From an uncultured Clostridia bacterium (lineage in GTDB: Bacteria; Bacillota; Clostridia; Christensenellales; CAG-138): a DNA stretch of 32,177 bases. The position numbers were made by a program, and so were the translations under genes. The notes below the pieces were generated by a model, which was given only the letters and a program-made list of their open reading frames with translations, had not been told where the DNA came from and ran no database searches. The stretch lies in contig CALGGM010000053.1 of assembly GCA_937915925.1 (NCBI GenBank), positions 1-32,177 of the forward strand, given 5' to 3'. Positions 7,293 to 13,896 of this stretch are shown here, in pieces. Position 1 is the first letter of the stretch; each line of letters opens with the position of its first letter.

Positions 7293-7928
7293 CTATTGCG
7301 GGTTCTTTGCCCGATCGCCCGTGACCCAGTAATCGCAGATCGGATCGCCGTTTGCGATCGTATGCGCGCGGTGCAGCGTTCCGTGCTGCAGGCGGAACAT
7401 GACCTCGTCGGTCGCGCAAAGCGCGGGCATCAGCTCCGCAATCCCTTCGCGCGCGCAGAATTCGCAGATCGGACAGCGGGTGAAATAATAATAGCTTCCG
7501 TCGCGGTGCGCGCTCGGGTCAAAGCGTACGACCCAGTTGACCGGGTAGTCTCCGCCGTGCTTATCATACCACGCCGCATAGGCACGCATGTCCTTTTCCC
7601 ATTTCTTCGGCGTGCGGTTCAGGTCCGTCATGCCGAACACCGTGCGCAAAAGACGACTCTCGAGCACATCGGTCATGACCTGTCCCATCTCATCCGGCGC
7701 GATAGCTTTGCCGCTGCCGAGCCATGCCGCGGCAAACACATAGGCAAAATACGCGTTGGTCGCCATGGGATTGCCCGGACCGAGATCGTCCGCGTGCGCG
7801 AGCAGACGGCGATATTCCGCTTTGCCCTTTTCAATCGACTGCTTTGCAAGCGCTTTTCCGAAGCGTTTTTCGATGCTCTTTTTCATCAGCGGCGCAAACA
7901 GCGTCCAATAGATCCCCTTATATTTCAT
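7293..7928 (-). CDS. ATC hydrolase family protein, operon A copy 1
   Basis: A 211-residue protein of the L-2-amino-thiazoline-4-carboxylate hydrolase family (the founding member opens the thiazoline ring of ATC in Pseudomonas cysteine synthesis). It carries the signature shared by all five copies in this window: C152-x18-C171-x2-D174, then C198 followed by Asp. The N-terminal half is helical with a hydrophobic stretch (about 58-72). It is the last gene of operon A, joined to the preceding copy by an ATGA overlap. Sequence identity to the other copies is low, so a distinct substrate is likely and ATC itself is only a family label. No close terminator is obvious between it and the convergent LysR gene (44 nt). 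Confidence 0.82.
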   Translation of the reverse strand: MKYKGIYWTLFAPLMKKSIEKRFGKALAKQSIEKGKAEYRRLLAHADDLGPGNPMATNAYFAYVFAAAWLGSGKAIAPDEMGQVMTDVLESRLLRTVFGMTDLNRTPKKWEKDMRAYAAWYDKHGGDYPVNWVVRFDPSAHRDGSYYYFTRCPICEFCAREGIAELMPALCATDEVMFRLQHGTLHRAHTIANGDPICDYWVTGDRAKNPQ

Positions 7929-8650
7929 GCAGTCGGCTCCTTCTTTACGCTGACCAACAGCCCGTTGTCCAGTGTTTTCAATTCATACGCCTTTGCGATC
8001 GGGCTCTGATCGCCGACGATGCAGTAATCACAGCGGTCGGACGTAACGCACGTTCCCTCGCGGATCAGGGTCGCATGGAGCTTCTGCATCGCGAAATGGT
8101 CGCAGTTGCACATCACCGGAAGCACGTCCTCCATGTGGTGACGCTTGGCAAACTCCGCGTTCGGGCACTGCGTAAAGCAATAGCGGATCGCGCCGCTTTG
8201 CCCGTCGTACGAAAATCCGTCCATGCAAAACGACGCCGGCAGCCGCTTGCTTTCCTCGGCGCGAATGTCGCTCGTCTTTTTAAAAATCCTGCTCGCGAGC
8301 CTGCTGTCCGTTTTGCGGTTCAGATTGAAGACCTTGCCGAGCGCGGTGAAGCTGCCCATAAAGCAGTCATAGACGTCCTGCTGAATGTCCTCAATGGGCG
8401 GCTTATCCGGCACGACCGAGAACCAAGCGAAGATCAGGATCGGGTCGTAGATGCTGACGGTGATCTTCGCGCTGCCGAGCGCGGGCTCCTCCCTGAGATA
8501 GTCGCAATACTTTAGCTGGATCTTCTCCCAAAGCCGCTCCGCCGTTTGCGCGTCGTAATAACGGCGCAAAAGCTTTTGCACGCATTTCTTGGCGCGCTTA
8601 GTGTATACGACGTGCTTCGTCCGATCGATCGGCAGATCCTTTTCCTTCAT
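7925..8650 (-). CDS. ATC hydrolase family protein, operon A copy 2
   Basis: A 241-residue member of the same family, the longest of the five, with extra charged residues at the N-terminus (TKRAKKCVQKLLRRYYD) and a tail of about 27 residues after the last motif. The signature is C162-x18-C181-x2-D184 and C207-D. A second Cys at 210 follows the CDY motif, as in the 18555 gene. It overlaps the methyltransferase gene upstream and the copy downstream by ATGA at both ends, so stoichiometric production is expected. It is probably soluble. Function beyond the family assignment is unknown. Confidence 0.8.
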   Translation of the reverse strand: MKEKDLPIDRTKHVVYTKRAKKCVQKLLRRYYDAQTAERLWEKIQLKYCDYLREEPALGSAKITVSIYDPILIFAWFSVVPDKPPIEDIQQDVYDCFMGSFTALGKVFNLNRKTDSRLASRIFKKTSDIRAEESKRLPASFCMDGFSYDGQSGAIRYCFTQCPNAEFAKRHHMEDVLPVMCNCDHFAMQKLHATLIREGTCVTSDRCDYCIVGDQSPIAKAYELKTLDNGLLVSVKKEPTA

Positions 8651-9243
8651 TTTCCCTGTTCCTCTTTTTGAAATCTGAAATATCCCTCAAGCCCGAGGTC
8701 GTTCGCCCTGCGCACGGTTTTAAAGCCGCGCTTGTTCGCCTCCGCTTCAAACTCCTTCAACGTGAAGAGCGCTTCCTCGGCGTGTCCCCAATGCAGCAGA
8801 GCGTCGACGATGTGAATGCACCGCTTGGAAAGATCGGCGATATAGATGCTGCCGCCGTCCTTCAGCACGCGATGCGCTTCATCGAAGAAGGTCCTCCACC
8901 CCTCCACATGATGGAGAATGCAGAAATCCAGAACGGCGTCGAAGCTTCCGTCGGGAAAGCGCTTCAGATCGTCCGCGCTGCCCTCGACGAAGGTCGCGTT
9001 CTGAAGCCCTCTGTCCCTTGCGATCGCCAGTTGTTCCGGCATGATGTCCAATCCTGTGTAGCTTTTCGGCTGCTCCGCCGTGATCAGCGAGGCGGCATAG
9101 CCGTTCCCGCATCCGATCTCCAGAATGTCCCGATCCTTGATGATCAAGCCGAACCGCTTGAACGTTTTCAACTCGATCTTCTCGATGTACCATTTGCGCC
9201 ATCCCATCTGCATGGCGTCGAATTCTTTTACGCTGAGCTTCAT
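8647..9243 (-). CDS. class I SAM-dependent methyltransferase
   Basis: A 198-residue Rossmann methyltransferase. Motif I is LEIGCGNGYAASL (about 42-54), the acidic ribose-binding residue lies in YTGLDIMPEQ, and the post-motif DFCILHHVEGW and RVLKDGGSIYIADL are of the UbiE/Methyltransf_11 type. ATG 9243 is chosen over an in-frame start at 9273 because GGGAGGAAAG precedes it and it overlaps the ICMT-like stop by ATGA. The acceptor is unknown. Its position between a membrane methyltransferase and two ATC-hydrolase-like proteins suggests successive steps on one substrate. Confidence 0.85.
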   Translation of the reverse strand: MKLSVKEFDAMQMGWRKWYIEKIELKTFKRFGLIIKDRDILEIGCGNGYAASLITAEQPKSYTGLDIMPEQLAIARDRGLQNATFVEGSADDLKRFPDGSFDAVLDFCILHHVEGWRTFFDEAHRVLKDGGSIYIADLSKRCIHIVDALLHWGHAEEALFTLKEFEAEANKRGFKTVRRANDLGLEGYFRFQKEEQGK

Positions 9244-9737
9244 ATTCTTTCCTCCCTCGGAAACCACGGCCAACAGCGATTGACACGTTTGCAGTAGGCT
9301 TCGTATTCCGTTCCGTACAGATTTTTAAGCCACTTCTCCTCCGTGTGCTTCATCAGGACCGTCAGAAAGAGCCAGAAGAAAAGCGGCAGAACAAAGAACC
9401 ATGCGTTGCCGACAATCAGGATCACGCCGGTGCAGACGATCATGGCGGCGGAATAGATCGGATTGCGCACGAGTGCGTACGCGCCCGCAGTCACAAGACG
9501 GTTCTCCCTGATCCCGTCGTCGATCTTCGAAATCGGGACCGCATACACCCAAAGCGCGATCCCCGAAAGGATCAGAAGGATCCCGAGGATCAGCAGCGGA
9601 ACGCGAAGCGCGTCCAACCGTCCCGCCGCAAGAAACGAATGATTCCGTAAAAGCACGGCGGCAAGGGTAAGCGCCGCGATCACATACACGTAAAGCGGTC
9701 CCACGCCGTACATCGGAAGATGCTCCCGATCCTTCAT
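9240..9737 (-). CDS. isoprenylcysteine carboxylmethyltransferase (ICMT/PEMT)-like membrane protein
   Basis: A 165-residue integral membrane protein with about four hydrophobic segments. The C-terminal half has the family signature: LVTAGAYALVRNPIYSAAMI, a further helix, then EEKWLKNLYGTEYEAYCKRVNRCWPWF. ICMT and phospholipid methyltransferases of this fold bind SAM at the membrane face and methylate lipid-like or prenyl-linked acceptors. ATG 9737 is preferred to 9773, which would run back into the previous gene and has no ribosome site; AAAGGACGG is the modest site used. In bacteria these proteins usually act on lipids or isoprenoids, so a membrane-associated substrate for this operon is plausible. 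Confidence 0.82.
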   Translation of the reverse strand: MKDREHLPMYGVGPLYVYVIAALTLAAVLLRNHSFLAAGRLDALRVPLLILGILLILSGIALWVYAVPISKIDDGIRENRLVTAGAYALVRNPIYSAAMIVCTGVILIVGNAWFFVLPLFFWLFLTVLMKHTEEKWLKNLYGTEYEAYCKRVNRCWPWFPREERI

Positions 9738-9751
9738 TTCACACCCGTCCT

Positions 9752-10249
9752 TTACAGCAAAGTGCAGATCCATGCCGCAAGCGCGGACGCCGCGGGAAAG
9801 ATCACCAGCAGCTTCAACAGCTGACTTTTGAGGTTGAATCCGTACTTCCGGTTCTCATACACGGGTCCGACCTCCGGATAATAGTGCTGAAAGAATTTGA
9901 ACTTCATCAGCAGAAAATAATCGAAGCAGATCATGTCATACAGCTTGTAGACCGTGAAGATGAACACGAACCGGAAAAAGAACTGCCAAAACGTGAATTC
10001 GCTTCGGACCCCGTCCCAGATCGCAACGGCGCCGACGCCGAGGATCATGAGAACGCTGAACGCCAGAAGCGTCCAGCCGATGATCCGCGCGCCGTAAAAC
10101 AGCTCCTTTTCCCGCGGCTGGATCACCGCCTGCGCTTCCTTCGGCGCGGAGGAAAAGAACTCTTTTTTCTGAATGAACGCGACCGCCGCGAGCAGCATCA
10201 GCGTGATCGCCCCGCAAAACACAACGGTCAGAAATACCGTCAACAGCAT
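9752..10249 (-). CDS. four-helix membrane protein with DxxxxD motif, copy 1
   Basis: A 165-residue protein with hydrophobic segments at about 3-26, 55-77, 88-112 and 145-164. The third segment carries YDMICFD (D105, D110). The two other small membrane proteins of operon B have the same (Y/F)DxxxxD motif at nearly the same position, followed by an aromatic stretch and a basic loop before the last helix, so the three appear to be distant paralogues. AAAGGAGAGGA precedes ATG 10249. I recognise no named domain. Paired acids inside a membrane segment could bind a metal or a cation. Confidence 0.7.
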   Translation of the reverse strand: MLLTVFLTVVFCGAITLMLLAAVAFIQKKEFFSSAPKEAQAVIQPREKELFYGARIIGWTLLAFSVLMILGVGAVAIWDGVRSEFTFWQFFFRFVFIFTVYKLYDMICFDYFLLMKFKFFQHYYPEVGPVYENRKYGFNLKSQLLKLLVIFPAASALAAWICTLL

Positions 10250-10271
10250 GGATCCGATCCTCTCCTTTCCT

Positions 10272-11195
10272 TTAACCCTTCTGTGCCGTATGCGCCTTTA
10301 CCGTGCGGATCATCATATCCCATCCGTCCCTGCCCTCCTTCACGATCGGGAACACCGGATAGCAATGGAACATGCCCTCGCCGACGATCATTTCATAATC
10401 CGCGGCATACCGTTTCATCGCCGCTTCAAAGCTCGGCGCGCAGGCGTACAGCGTTTCGTCGGAGCCGTAGATGAAGGTCACAAACGGACAGTTTGCAAAA
10501 TTGCCGTTCTGCAGCCAAATCATGTATTCCGGCACGCTGTCGTCGCCGTGCTTCATGATGTCCTCCGCCATCTTCATATACTGCGCGGGGATCGCGACGT
10601 CCTTCTCGTCGAGCGCCTGCATCCGCTGCCATTCCTCCTCGGTGGCGACGCAGGTGCCGGGCGAGACCGTCATGATGTACCCGGGCATGGGCGTGTCCGG
10701 CGCGCTTTCATTGATATACGGGACCATGCCGAGCGCAAGGTTCCCGCCGGAGGACGTGCCGAGCACGGAGATGTGATCGGCGTCGTACGTCTTCAGCATT
10801 TCCCGATACGTCGCGTGGATCATCTCATATGCCTTGGTGAGCGGATAGTCCGTGCAAAGCGGATAATACGGAACGTAGACGTCCAGCCCCGTCTCCTTTG
10901 CAAAGCGCAGCGCCTTTTTGACGGAGCCCGGACGCGGCGCGGAGATCATACCGCCGCCGATGATAAACAGATTCGCCCGATCCGTCTTCCGTTTATGGAT
11001 CAGCTTCAGCACCGGACAGCCCATGATCTCGATGCGGCTGATTTGAAACGCGTCGTCTTTGAGCGCCGGTACGCGGTTTTTCGCATTCTGCTTTCTGCGG
11101 TTTTCCAAAAGCTCCTCCGTGCTTTTCGAAAGCCAGCGTTTTTTGATGTTCGCCGCCTTGACCAGCCGTTTCAGAATCTCATATCTCAATGACAT
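10272..11195 (-). CDS. alpha/beta hydrolase (HSL/esterase-like), first gene of operon A
   Basis: A 307-residue hydrolase. The nucleophile elbow is GTSSGG with Ser148, the oxyanion region IIGGGMIS (about 78-85) corresponds to the HGGG of the hormone-sensitive-lipase group, and Asp246 (YGSDE) and His277 (MFHCYP) complete the triad. The N-terminal 45 residues are basic and helical and could lie on the membrane. GGAGGTG precedes ATG 11195. It follows the TetR-type operators at 11217 and 11283 directly. Likely reaction: ester or amide hydrolysis of a small or lipid-like substrate. Confidence 0.87.
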   Translation of the reverse strand: MSLRYEILKRLVKAANIKKRWLSKSTEELLENRRKQNAKNRVPALKDDAFQISRIEIMGCPVLKLIHKRKTDRANLFIIGGGMISAPRPGSVKKALRFAKETGLDVYVPYYPLCTDYPLTKAYEMIHATYREMLKTYDADHISVLGTSSGGNLALGMVPYINESAPDTPMPGYIMTVSPGTCVATEEEWQRMQALDEKDVAIPAQYMKMAEDIMKHGDDSVPEYMIWLQNGNFANCPFVTFIYGSDETLYACAPSFEAAMKRYAADYEMIVGEGMFHCYPVFPIVKEGRDGWDMMIRTVKAHTAQKG

Positions 11196-11216
11196 GCTGC
11201 ACCTCCAAAGCGTTTC

Positions 11217-11234
11217 GGTTAGCCCTCGCTAACC
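11217..11234. promoter_or_regulatory. operator O2 of operon A
   Basis: GGTTAGCCCTCGCTAACC on the plus strand is an 18-bp inverted repeat (7-bp arms, 4-bp centre). It lies in the leader between the hairpin and the ribosome site of the first gene. Its centre is 66 bp from that of O1. Confidence 0.85.
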
Positions 11235-11245
11235 TTTGCACCGAT

Positions 11246-11281
11246 AAAAAGCTGTTTCCCGCCGTGATTGACGGGCACAGC
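11246..11281 (-). terminator. leader hairpin with U run between O1 and O2, operon A
   Basis: On the minus strand GCTGT pairs with ACAGC and CCCG with CGGG (arms 11281-11277/11255-11251 and 11275-11272/11261-11258), followed by TTTTT (11250-11246). This has the form of an intrinsic terminator in the 5' leader. A similar hairpin sits at the same place in operon B, which supports function, for example attenuation. Confidence 0.55.
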
Positions 11282-11282
11282 C

Positions 11283-11331
11283 GGTTAGCTTTTGCTAACC
11301 AAATACTATCACATCTTTCCGAAAAAGTCCA
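11283..11331 (-). promoter_or_regulatory. promoter PA with operator O1
   Basis: On the minus strand, -35 TGGACT (11331-11326) and -10 TAGTAT (11308-11303) are 17 bp apart. O1 (GGTTAGCTTTTGCTAACC, 11283-11300) begins 3 bp after the -10 box and covers the start point, where a bound TetR dimer would block initiation. Bases 11294-11336 are identical to 26908-26950 at operon B. Confidence 0.85.
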
Positions 11332-11399
11332 TACCGAATTCTTCCGCATACCGCGGTCCCGATCGACACGGGCGCAAAAAGAAAAATCCGTCCGCGCAC

Positions 11400-11428
11400 T
11401 TGAAAGGCAAGCGCCTCTGATGTAAAAT
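11400..11428 (+). promoter_or_regulatory. promoter of the tetR gene
   Basis: TTGAAA (11400-11405) and TAAAAT (11423-11428) are separated by 17 bp, about 35 bp before the ATG at 11463. It does not overlap the GTTAGC operators, so autoregulation would have to act from about 100 bp away. Confidence 0.72.
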
Positions 11429-11462
11429 ATATAAAAAGCGTTTTTTGAACGGAGCACAGCGG

Positions 11463-12017
11463 ATGAAACGGAAAACGGCAAAGGAGATCCTTGCGGAATC
11501 GTTTCGGGAGATCGCCGAAGCGAAGCCCATCGATCGGATCACGGTAAAGGACGTCACGGAAAACTGCGGGTATTCCACGGCGACGTTTTACCGCCAGTTC
11601 AGGGATAAGTACGATCTGATCGCGTGGGCATACAGCCGGGACCTTGAGAAGATCCTCGATCGGATCGCGTTCGACGAAACGAGCTGGATGCAGACGCTGC
11701 TCGACGCAGCAATGTATTACCATGTGCATCGGGAATATCTCGCGAATCTTCTTCTGAACACCAACGGCTACGATTCCTTCATCCGCAACATGACCGAGAT
11801 CAACACGAACAGTCTGACAAGGAAGATCCTGCAGGCGGCAAAATCAGACAGGCTGAGCGAGGAAACCGAGATGCCGATCCGGATCTACTGCTGCGGAAGC
11901 GTCTACCTGACCTGCGAATGGATCCTCGGAAAATACGGGGCGGAACCCTCGAAGCTTTCGGAAATCTATGCGTTGTCGCTGCCCGAACCCCTGAAACAGT
12001 ATTTACATGAAAAATGA
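11463..12017 (+). CDS. TetR/AcrR-family regulator, likely repressor of operons A and B
   Basis: A 184-residue regulator. The N-terminal helix-turn-helix covers about 5-52 (AKEILAESFREIAEAKPIDRITVKDVTENCGYSTATFYRQFRDKYDLIAW in substance; the TFYRQF recognition helix is classic). The C-terminal ligand domain is all-helical and resembles the short TetR_C_8-like class. ATG 11463 is chosen over an upstream TTG because GGAG lies 9-10 nt before it. It is divergent from operon A, whose promoter carries two palindromes of TetR-operator size; operon B has matching ones. No other regulator sits at either operon, so it is the best candidate, by inference. The inducer is probably the unknown substrate of the system. 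Confidence 0.9.
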   Translation: MKRKTAKEILAESFREIAEAKPIDRITVKDVTENCGYSTATFYRQFRDKYDLIAWAYSRDLEKILDRIAFDETSWMQTLLDAAMYYHVHREYLANLLLNTNGYDSFIRNMTEINTNSLTRKILQAAKSDRLSEETEMPIRIYCCGSVYLTCEWILGKYGAEPSKLSEIYALSLPEPLKQYLHEK

Positions 12018-12048
12018 GAGAATCGGGGAAAAACCTCTCATTATGAGA
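12013..12048. promoter_or_regulatory. ATGAGA inverted and direct repeats after tetR
   Basis: AATGAGAG (12013-12020) pairs with CTCTCATT (12035-12042) across a 14-nt gap, and the right arm starts a 13-bp palindrome TCTCATTATGAGA (12036-12048). Three ATGAGA units thus lie about 20-55 bp upstream of the bacterioferritin promoter. It could be a weak terminator for tetR or an operator for an oxidative-stress or metal regulator. Confidence 0.45.
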
Positions 12049-12068
12049 AACCGAGCCGCGATTCTGAA

Positions 12069-12096
12069 TTGAAACCCTCCGCTCCTTCCGTATAGT
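12069..12096 (+). promoter_or_regulatory. promoter of the bacterioferritin-like/PPOX genes
   Basis: TTGAAA (12069-12074), 16-bp spacer, TATAGT (12091-12096), about 55 bp before ATG 12151. Confidence 0.7.
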
Positions 12097-12150
12097 AAAA
12101 GTTGTGCGCGATCAAAACGCGAGCAATATTATAATGCGGAGGATGAAAAA

Positions 12151-12600
12151 ATGACAAAGATCGAACTTTTGAAGGAATTTGCAAAGGGTTGGTTCGGCAA
12201 TTCCCAGCAGCACTCCATCCATGCGCAGCTTCTGAAACAGCGCGGTTTTTCTAAGCTCGGCGACAAGATCATGGCGGAGTCCGACGAAGAATGGGAAGAA
12301 GCGAAAAAGGTCAACGCCCGCTTGATCGAGCTCGGCGAGACGCCGGTCGTTGCGATCGCGGAATACCCGGTCATCACCGACATCCGGGAAATGCTTGCCT
12401 ACGACTGCAAGGACAGCGAGGAAGCGCTTCCGATGATGAGCAAGTCCCTTGCCCTGTTCGACGACGACTATGTTTCCAGAAACATGATCCAGCAGTTCAT
12501 CGTGGACGAGCAGGAGCATTATAACTGGGTCCGTCAGCACCTGAATCTGATCGAGGAGATCGGCTACGAAAACTATCTCATCGAGCAGCTCGGCGAATAA
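12151..12600 (+). CDS. bacterioferritin-like protein with incomplete diiron site
   Basis: A 149-residue four-helix ferritin-like protein that aligns end to end with bacterioferritin: IHAQLLKQRGFSKLGDKI, DDYVSRNMIQQFIVDEQEHYNWVRQHLNLIEEIGYENYLIEQLGE. Judged against E. coli Bfr, the diiron ligands are only partly kept. The equivalents of E51, E127 and H130 remain, but E18 is Trp, H54 is Glu and E94 is Ser. It may therefore store or bind iron without normal ferroxidase activity, use a shifted site, or bind another cofactor. GGAGG precedes ATG 12151. The PPOX gene follows after 19 nt and an OhrR-like regulator lies next, pointing to redox-stress function. Confidence 0.78.
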   Translation: MTKIELLKEFAKGWFGNSQQHSIHAQLLKQRGFSKLGDKIMAESDEEWEEAKKVNARLIELGETPVVAIAEYPVITDIREMLAYDCKDSEEALPMMSKSLALFDDDYVSRNMIQQFIVDEQEHYNWVRQHLNLIEEIGYENYLIEQLGE

Positions 12601-12619
12601 ATCAACAAAGGAGAACATC

Positions 12620-13021
12620 ATGGAAGGCATCGAAAAAGTCTGTCAATTCTTAGACGAAGCACACACCTATTATCTGGCGACCGTCGAGGGCGATCAGCCG
12701 CGGGTCCGCCCGTTCGGCACGGCGCTTCTGTACAACGGCAAGCTCTACATTCAGACCGGCAAGGTCAAGCCGGTATCGAAGCAGCTTGCGGCAAACCCGA
12801 AGGCGGAGCTTTGCGCGTTCAAGGGCGGCAAGTGGCTGCGCATCGCGGGCGAGCTCGTGAACGACGACGATCGCAACGTCAGGGTCGCCATGCTCGAAAG
12901 GATGCCTTCCCTGGAAGCCATGTACGATCCGGACGACGGCAACATGCAGATGCTGTACCTCAAGAACGCCGTCGCCGTGTTCAGCTCGTTTACCGAGGCG
13001 CCGGAAACGGTCACGTTCTGA
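12620..13021 (+). CDS. pyridoxamine 5'-phosphate oxidase-fold flavoprotein
   Basis: A 133-residue split-barrel protein of the PPOX class. The N-terminal region FLDEAHTYYLATVEGDQPRVRPFGTALLYNGKLYIQTGKVKPVSKQLAANPKAELCAF in substance is the typical FMN-binding barrel, and the C-terminal residues VFSSFTEAPETVTF end many small clostridial members. It probably binds FMN or F420-like flavin as a dimer and reduces an unknown substrate. AAAGGAG precedes ATG 12620. It is in one unit with the bacterioferritin-like gene; a hairpin follows at 13042. Confidence 0.88.
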   Translation: MEGIEKVCQFLDEAHTYYLATVEGDQPRVRPFGTALLYNGKLYIQTGKVKPVSKQLAANPKAELCAFKGGKWLRIAGELVNDDDRNVRVAMLERMPSLEAMYDPDDGNMQMLYLKNAVAVFSSFTEAPETVTF

Positions 13022-13041
13022 ACAGCACAACACCGATCGGG

Positions 13042-13060
13042 GGCTGCGAGCTTCGCAGCC
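13042..13060 (+). terminator. hairpin after the PPOX gene
   Basis: GGCTGCGA (13042-13049) and TCGCAGCC (13053-13060) form an 8-bp GC-rich stem with a 3-nt loop, followed by TCCTTTC. It sits 21 nt after the PPOX stop and 25 nt before the MarR gene. The T run is weak, so termination may be partial. Confidence 0.6.
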
Positions 13061-13084
13061 TCCTTTCTGAAAAAAGGAGTATGT

Positions 13085-13516
13085 ATGACAAACAGCCTTC
13101 GCCTTGACGATCAGCTTTGCTTCCCGCTCTATGCCTGCGCAAAGGAGGTCGTGCGGCAGTACCGCAAGCCTTTGGAGGCGCTGAACTTGACTTATACGCA
13201 GTATATCGTTATGATGGTGCTGTGGGAGTTTGGCGGCATGACGGAGGGCGAGCTCGGCGAAAAAGTTCATTTGGATTCCGGTACGCTCGCGCCGCTGTTG
13301 AAGCGCTTGGAAAAGGCGGGACTGATCCGCCGCGAACGACTGGAAAGCAACGAGCGCAAGCTGCTTCTGACGCTGACGGCGCAGGGTGAAGCGCTTCGGG
13401 AAAAAGCAAAGGACGTGCCTGCCGCCATGCAGGGCTGCATCCCGCTTTCCGAGCAGGAGCTGTATCTTTTGAAGGGGCTCTTGGATCGGGCGCTTGCCGG
13501 AATGGAAACGAAGTGA
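13085..13516 (+). CDS. MarR-family regulator of the OhrR type
   Basis: A 143-residue winged-helix regulator. The start LRLDDQLCFPLYACAKEVVRQYRKPLEAL matches OhrR, where the single N-terminal Cys (here Cys12) senses organic hydroperoxides. The DNA-binding part follows (GELGEKVHLDSGTLAPLLKRLEKAGLIRRER, with a beta wing at ESNERKLLLTLT). Length is normal. AAAAAAGGAG lies just before ATG 13085. It heads the genes that once included an EFR1 flavodoxin, now disrupted, and follows ferritin-like and flavin proteins, so control of a peroxide or redox response is the likely role. Confidence 0.9.
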   Translation: MTNSLRLDDQLCFPLYACAKEVVRQYRKPLEALNLTYTQYIVMMVLWEFGGMTEGELGEKVHLDSGTLAPLLKRLEKAGLIRRERLESNERKLLLTLTAQGEALREKAKDVPAAMQGCIPLSEQELYLLKGLLDRALAGMETK

Positions 13517-13541
13517 TCCCCTGTTCTTCGGAGGAAGCCAT

Positions 13542-13739
13542 ATGACGATTTGCTATTTTACCGCGACCGGCAACTGTCTGTACGTCGCAAGACGGATCGA
13601 CGGAACGCTTTTATCGATCCCGCAGCTGATGAAGCAACGCGAGATCGATCTTTCGGACGACGCCGTCGGCGTCGTCGCGCCGGTGTATGCCGGCGAAATG
13701 CCGATGATGGTCAGGGACTTTCTGAAAAAAGCGAAGATC
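13542..13739 (+). pseudogene. EFR1-type flavodoxin/ferredoxin gene, 5' fragment
   Basis: The first 66 codons encode an intact flavodoxin start: ICYFTATGNCLYVARR (FMN phosphate-binding TxTGN loop), LLSIPQLM, VGVVAPVYAGEMPMMVRDFLKKAKI. GGAGG precedes ATG 13542 and the gene is 25 nt after the MarR stop. Homology ends near 13739. The frame then continues through 51 unrelated codons to 13892. The missing continuation (TDYFFFIYTYG...) is found at 16785, on the far side of the restriction-modification genes, so the gene was split by insertion. A complete EFR1 protein is about 250 residues with a C-terminal 2[4Fe-4S] domain. Confidence 0.85.
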
Positions 13740-13796
13740 ACGAAGGAGGCACTTCGTAAGGAGGTTTCCATGTCTTCCGAGAAAGAGTATATTCAG

Positions 13797-13835
13797 AACG
13801 GCGAAAACCCTTATAAGATAAGGATTTTCGCCGTT
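13797..13835. terminator. long hairpin at the left border of the R-M cassette
   Basis: AACGGCGAAAA (13797-13807) pairs with TTTTCGCCGTT (13825-13835), and CCTTAT (13809-13814) with ATAAGG (13818-13823), with one C/A mismatch between the two stems. The plus-strand transcript ends in TTTTCTT. It lies 61 nt past the restriction enzyme stop, so it can terminate transcription from either side. Confidence 0.8.
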
Positions 13836-13896
13836 TTCTTATGCCTGTTTGCCGATTATTTGTGGCATAAATCTGCAAGCAGATTCTCTTGAAAAT

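Noticed and set aside
6322..7419. 365-codon minus-strand frame
   Set aside because: It is antisense to the well-supported LysR gene.
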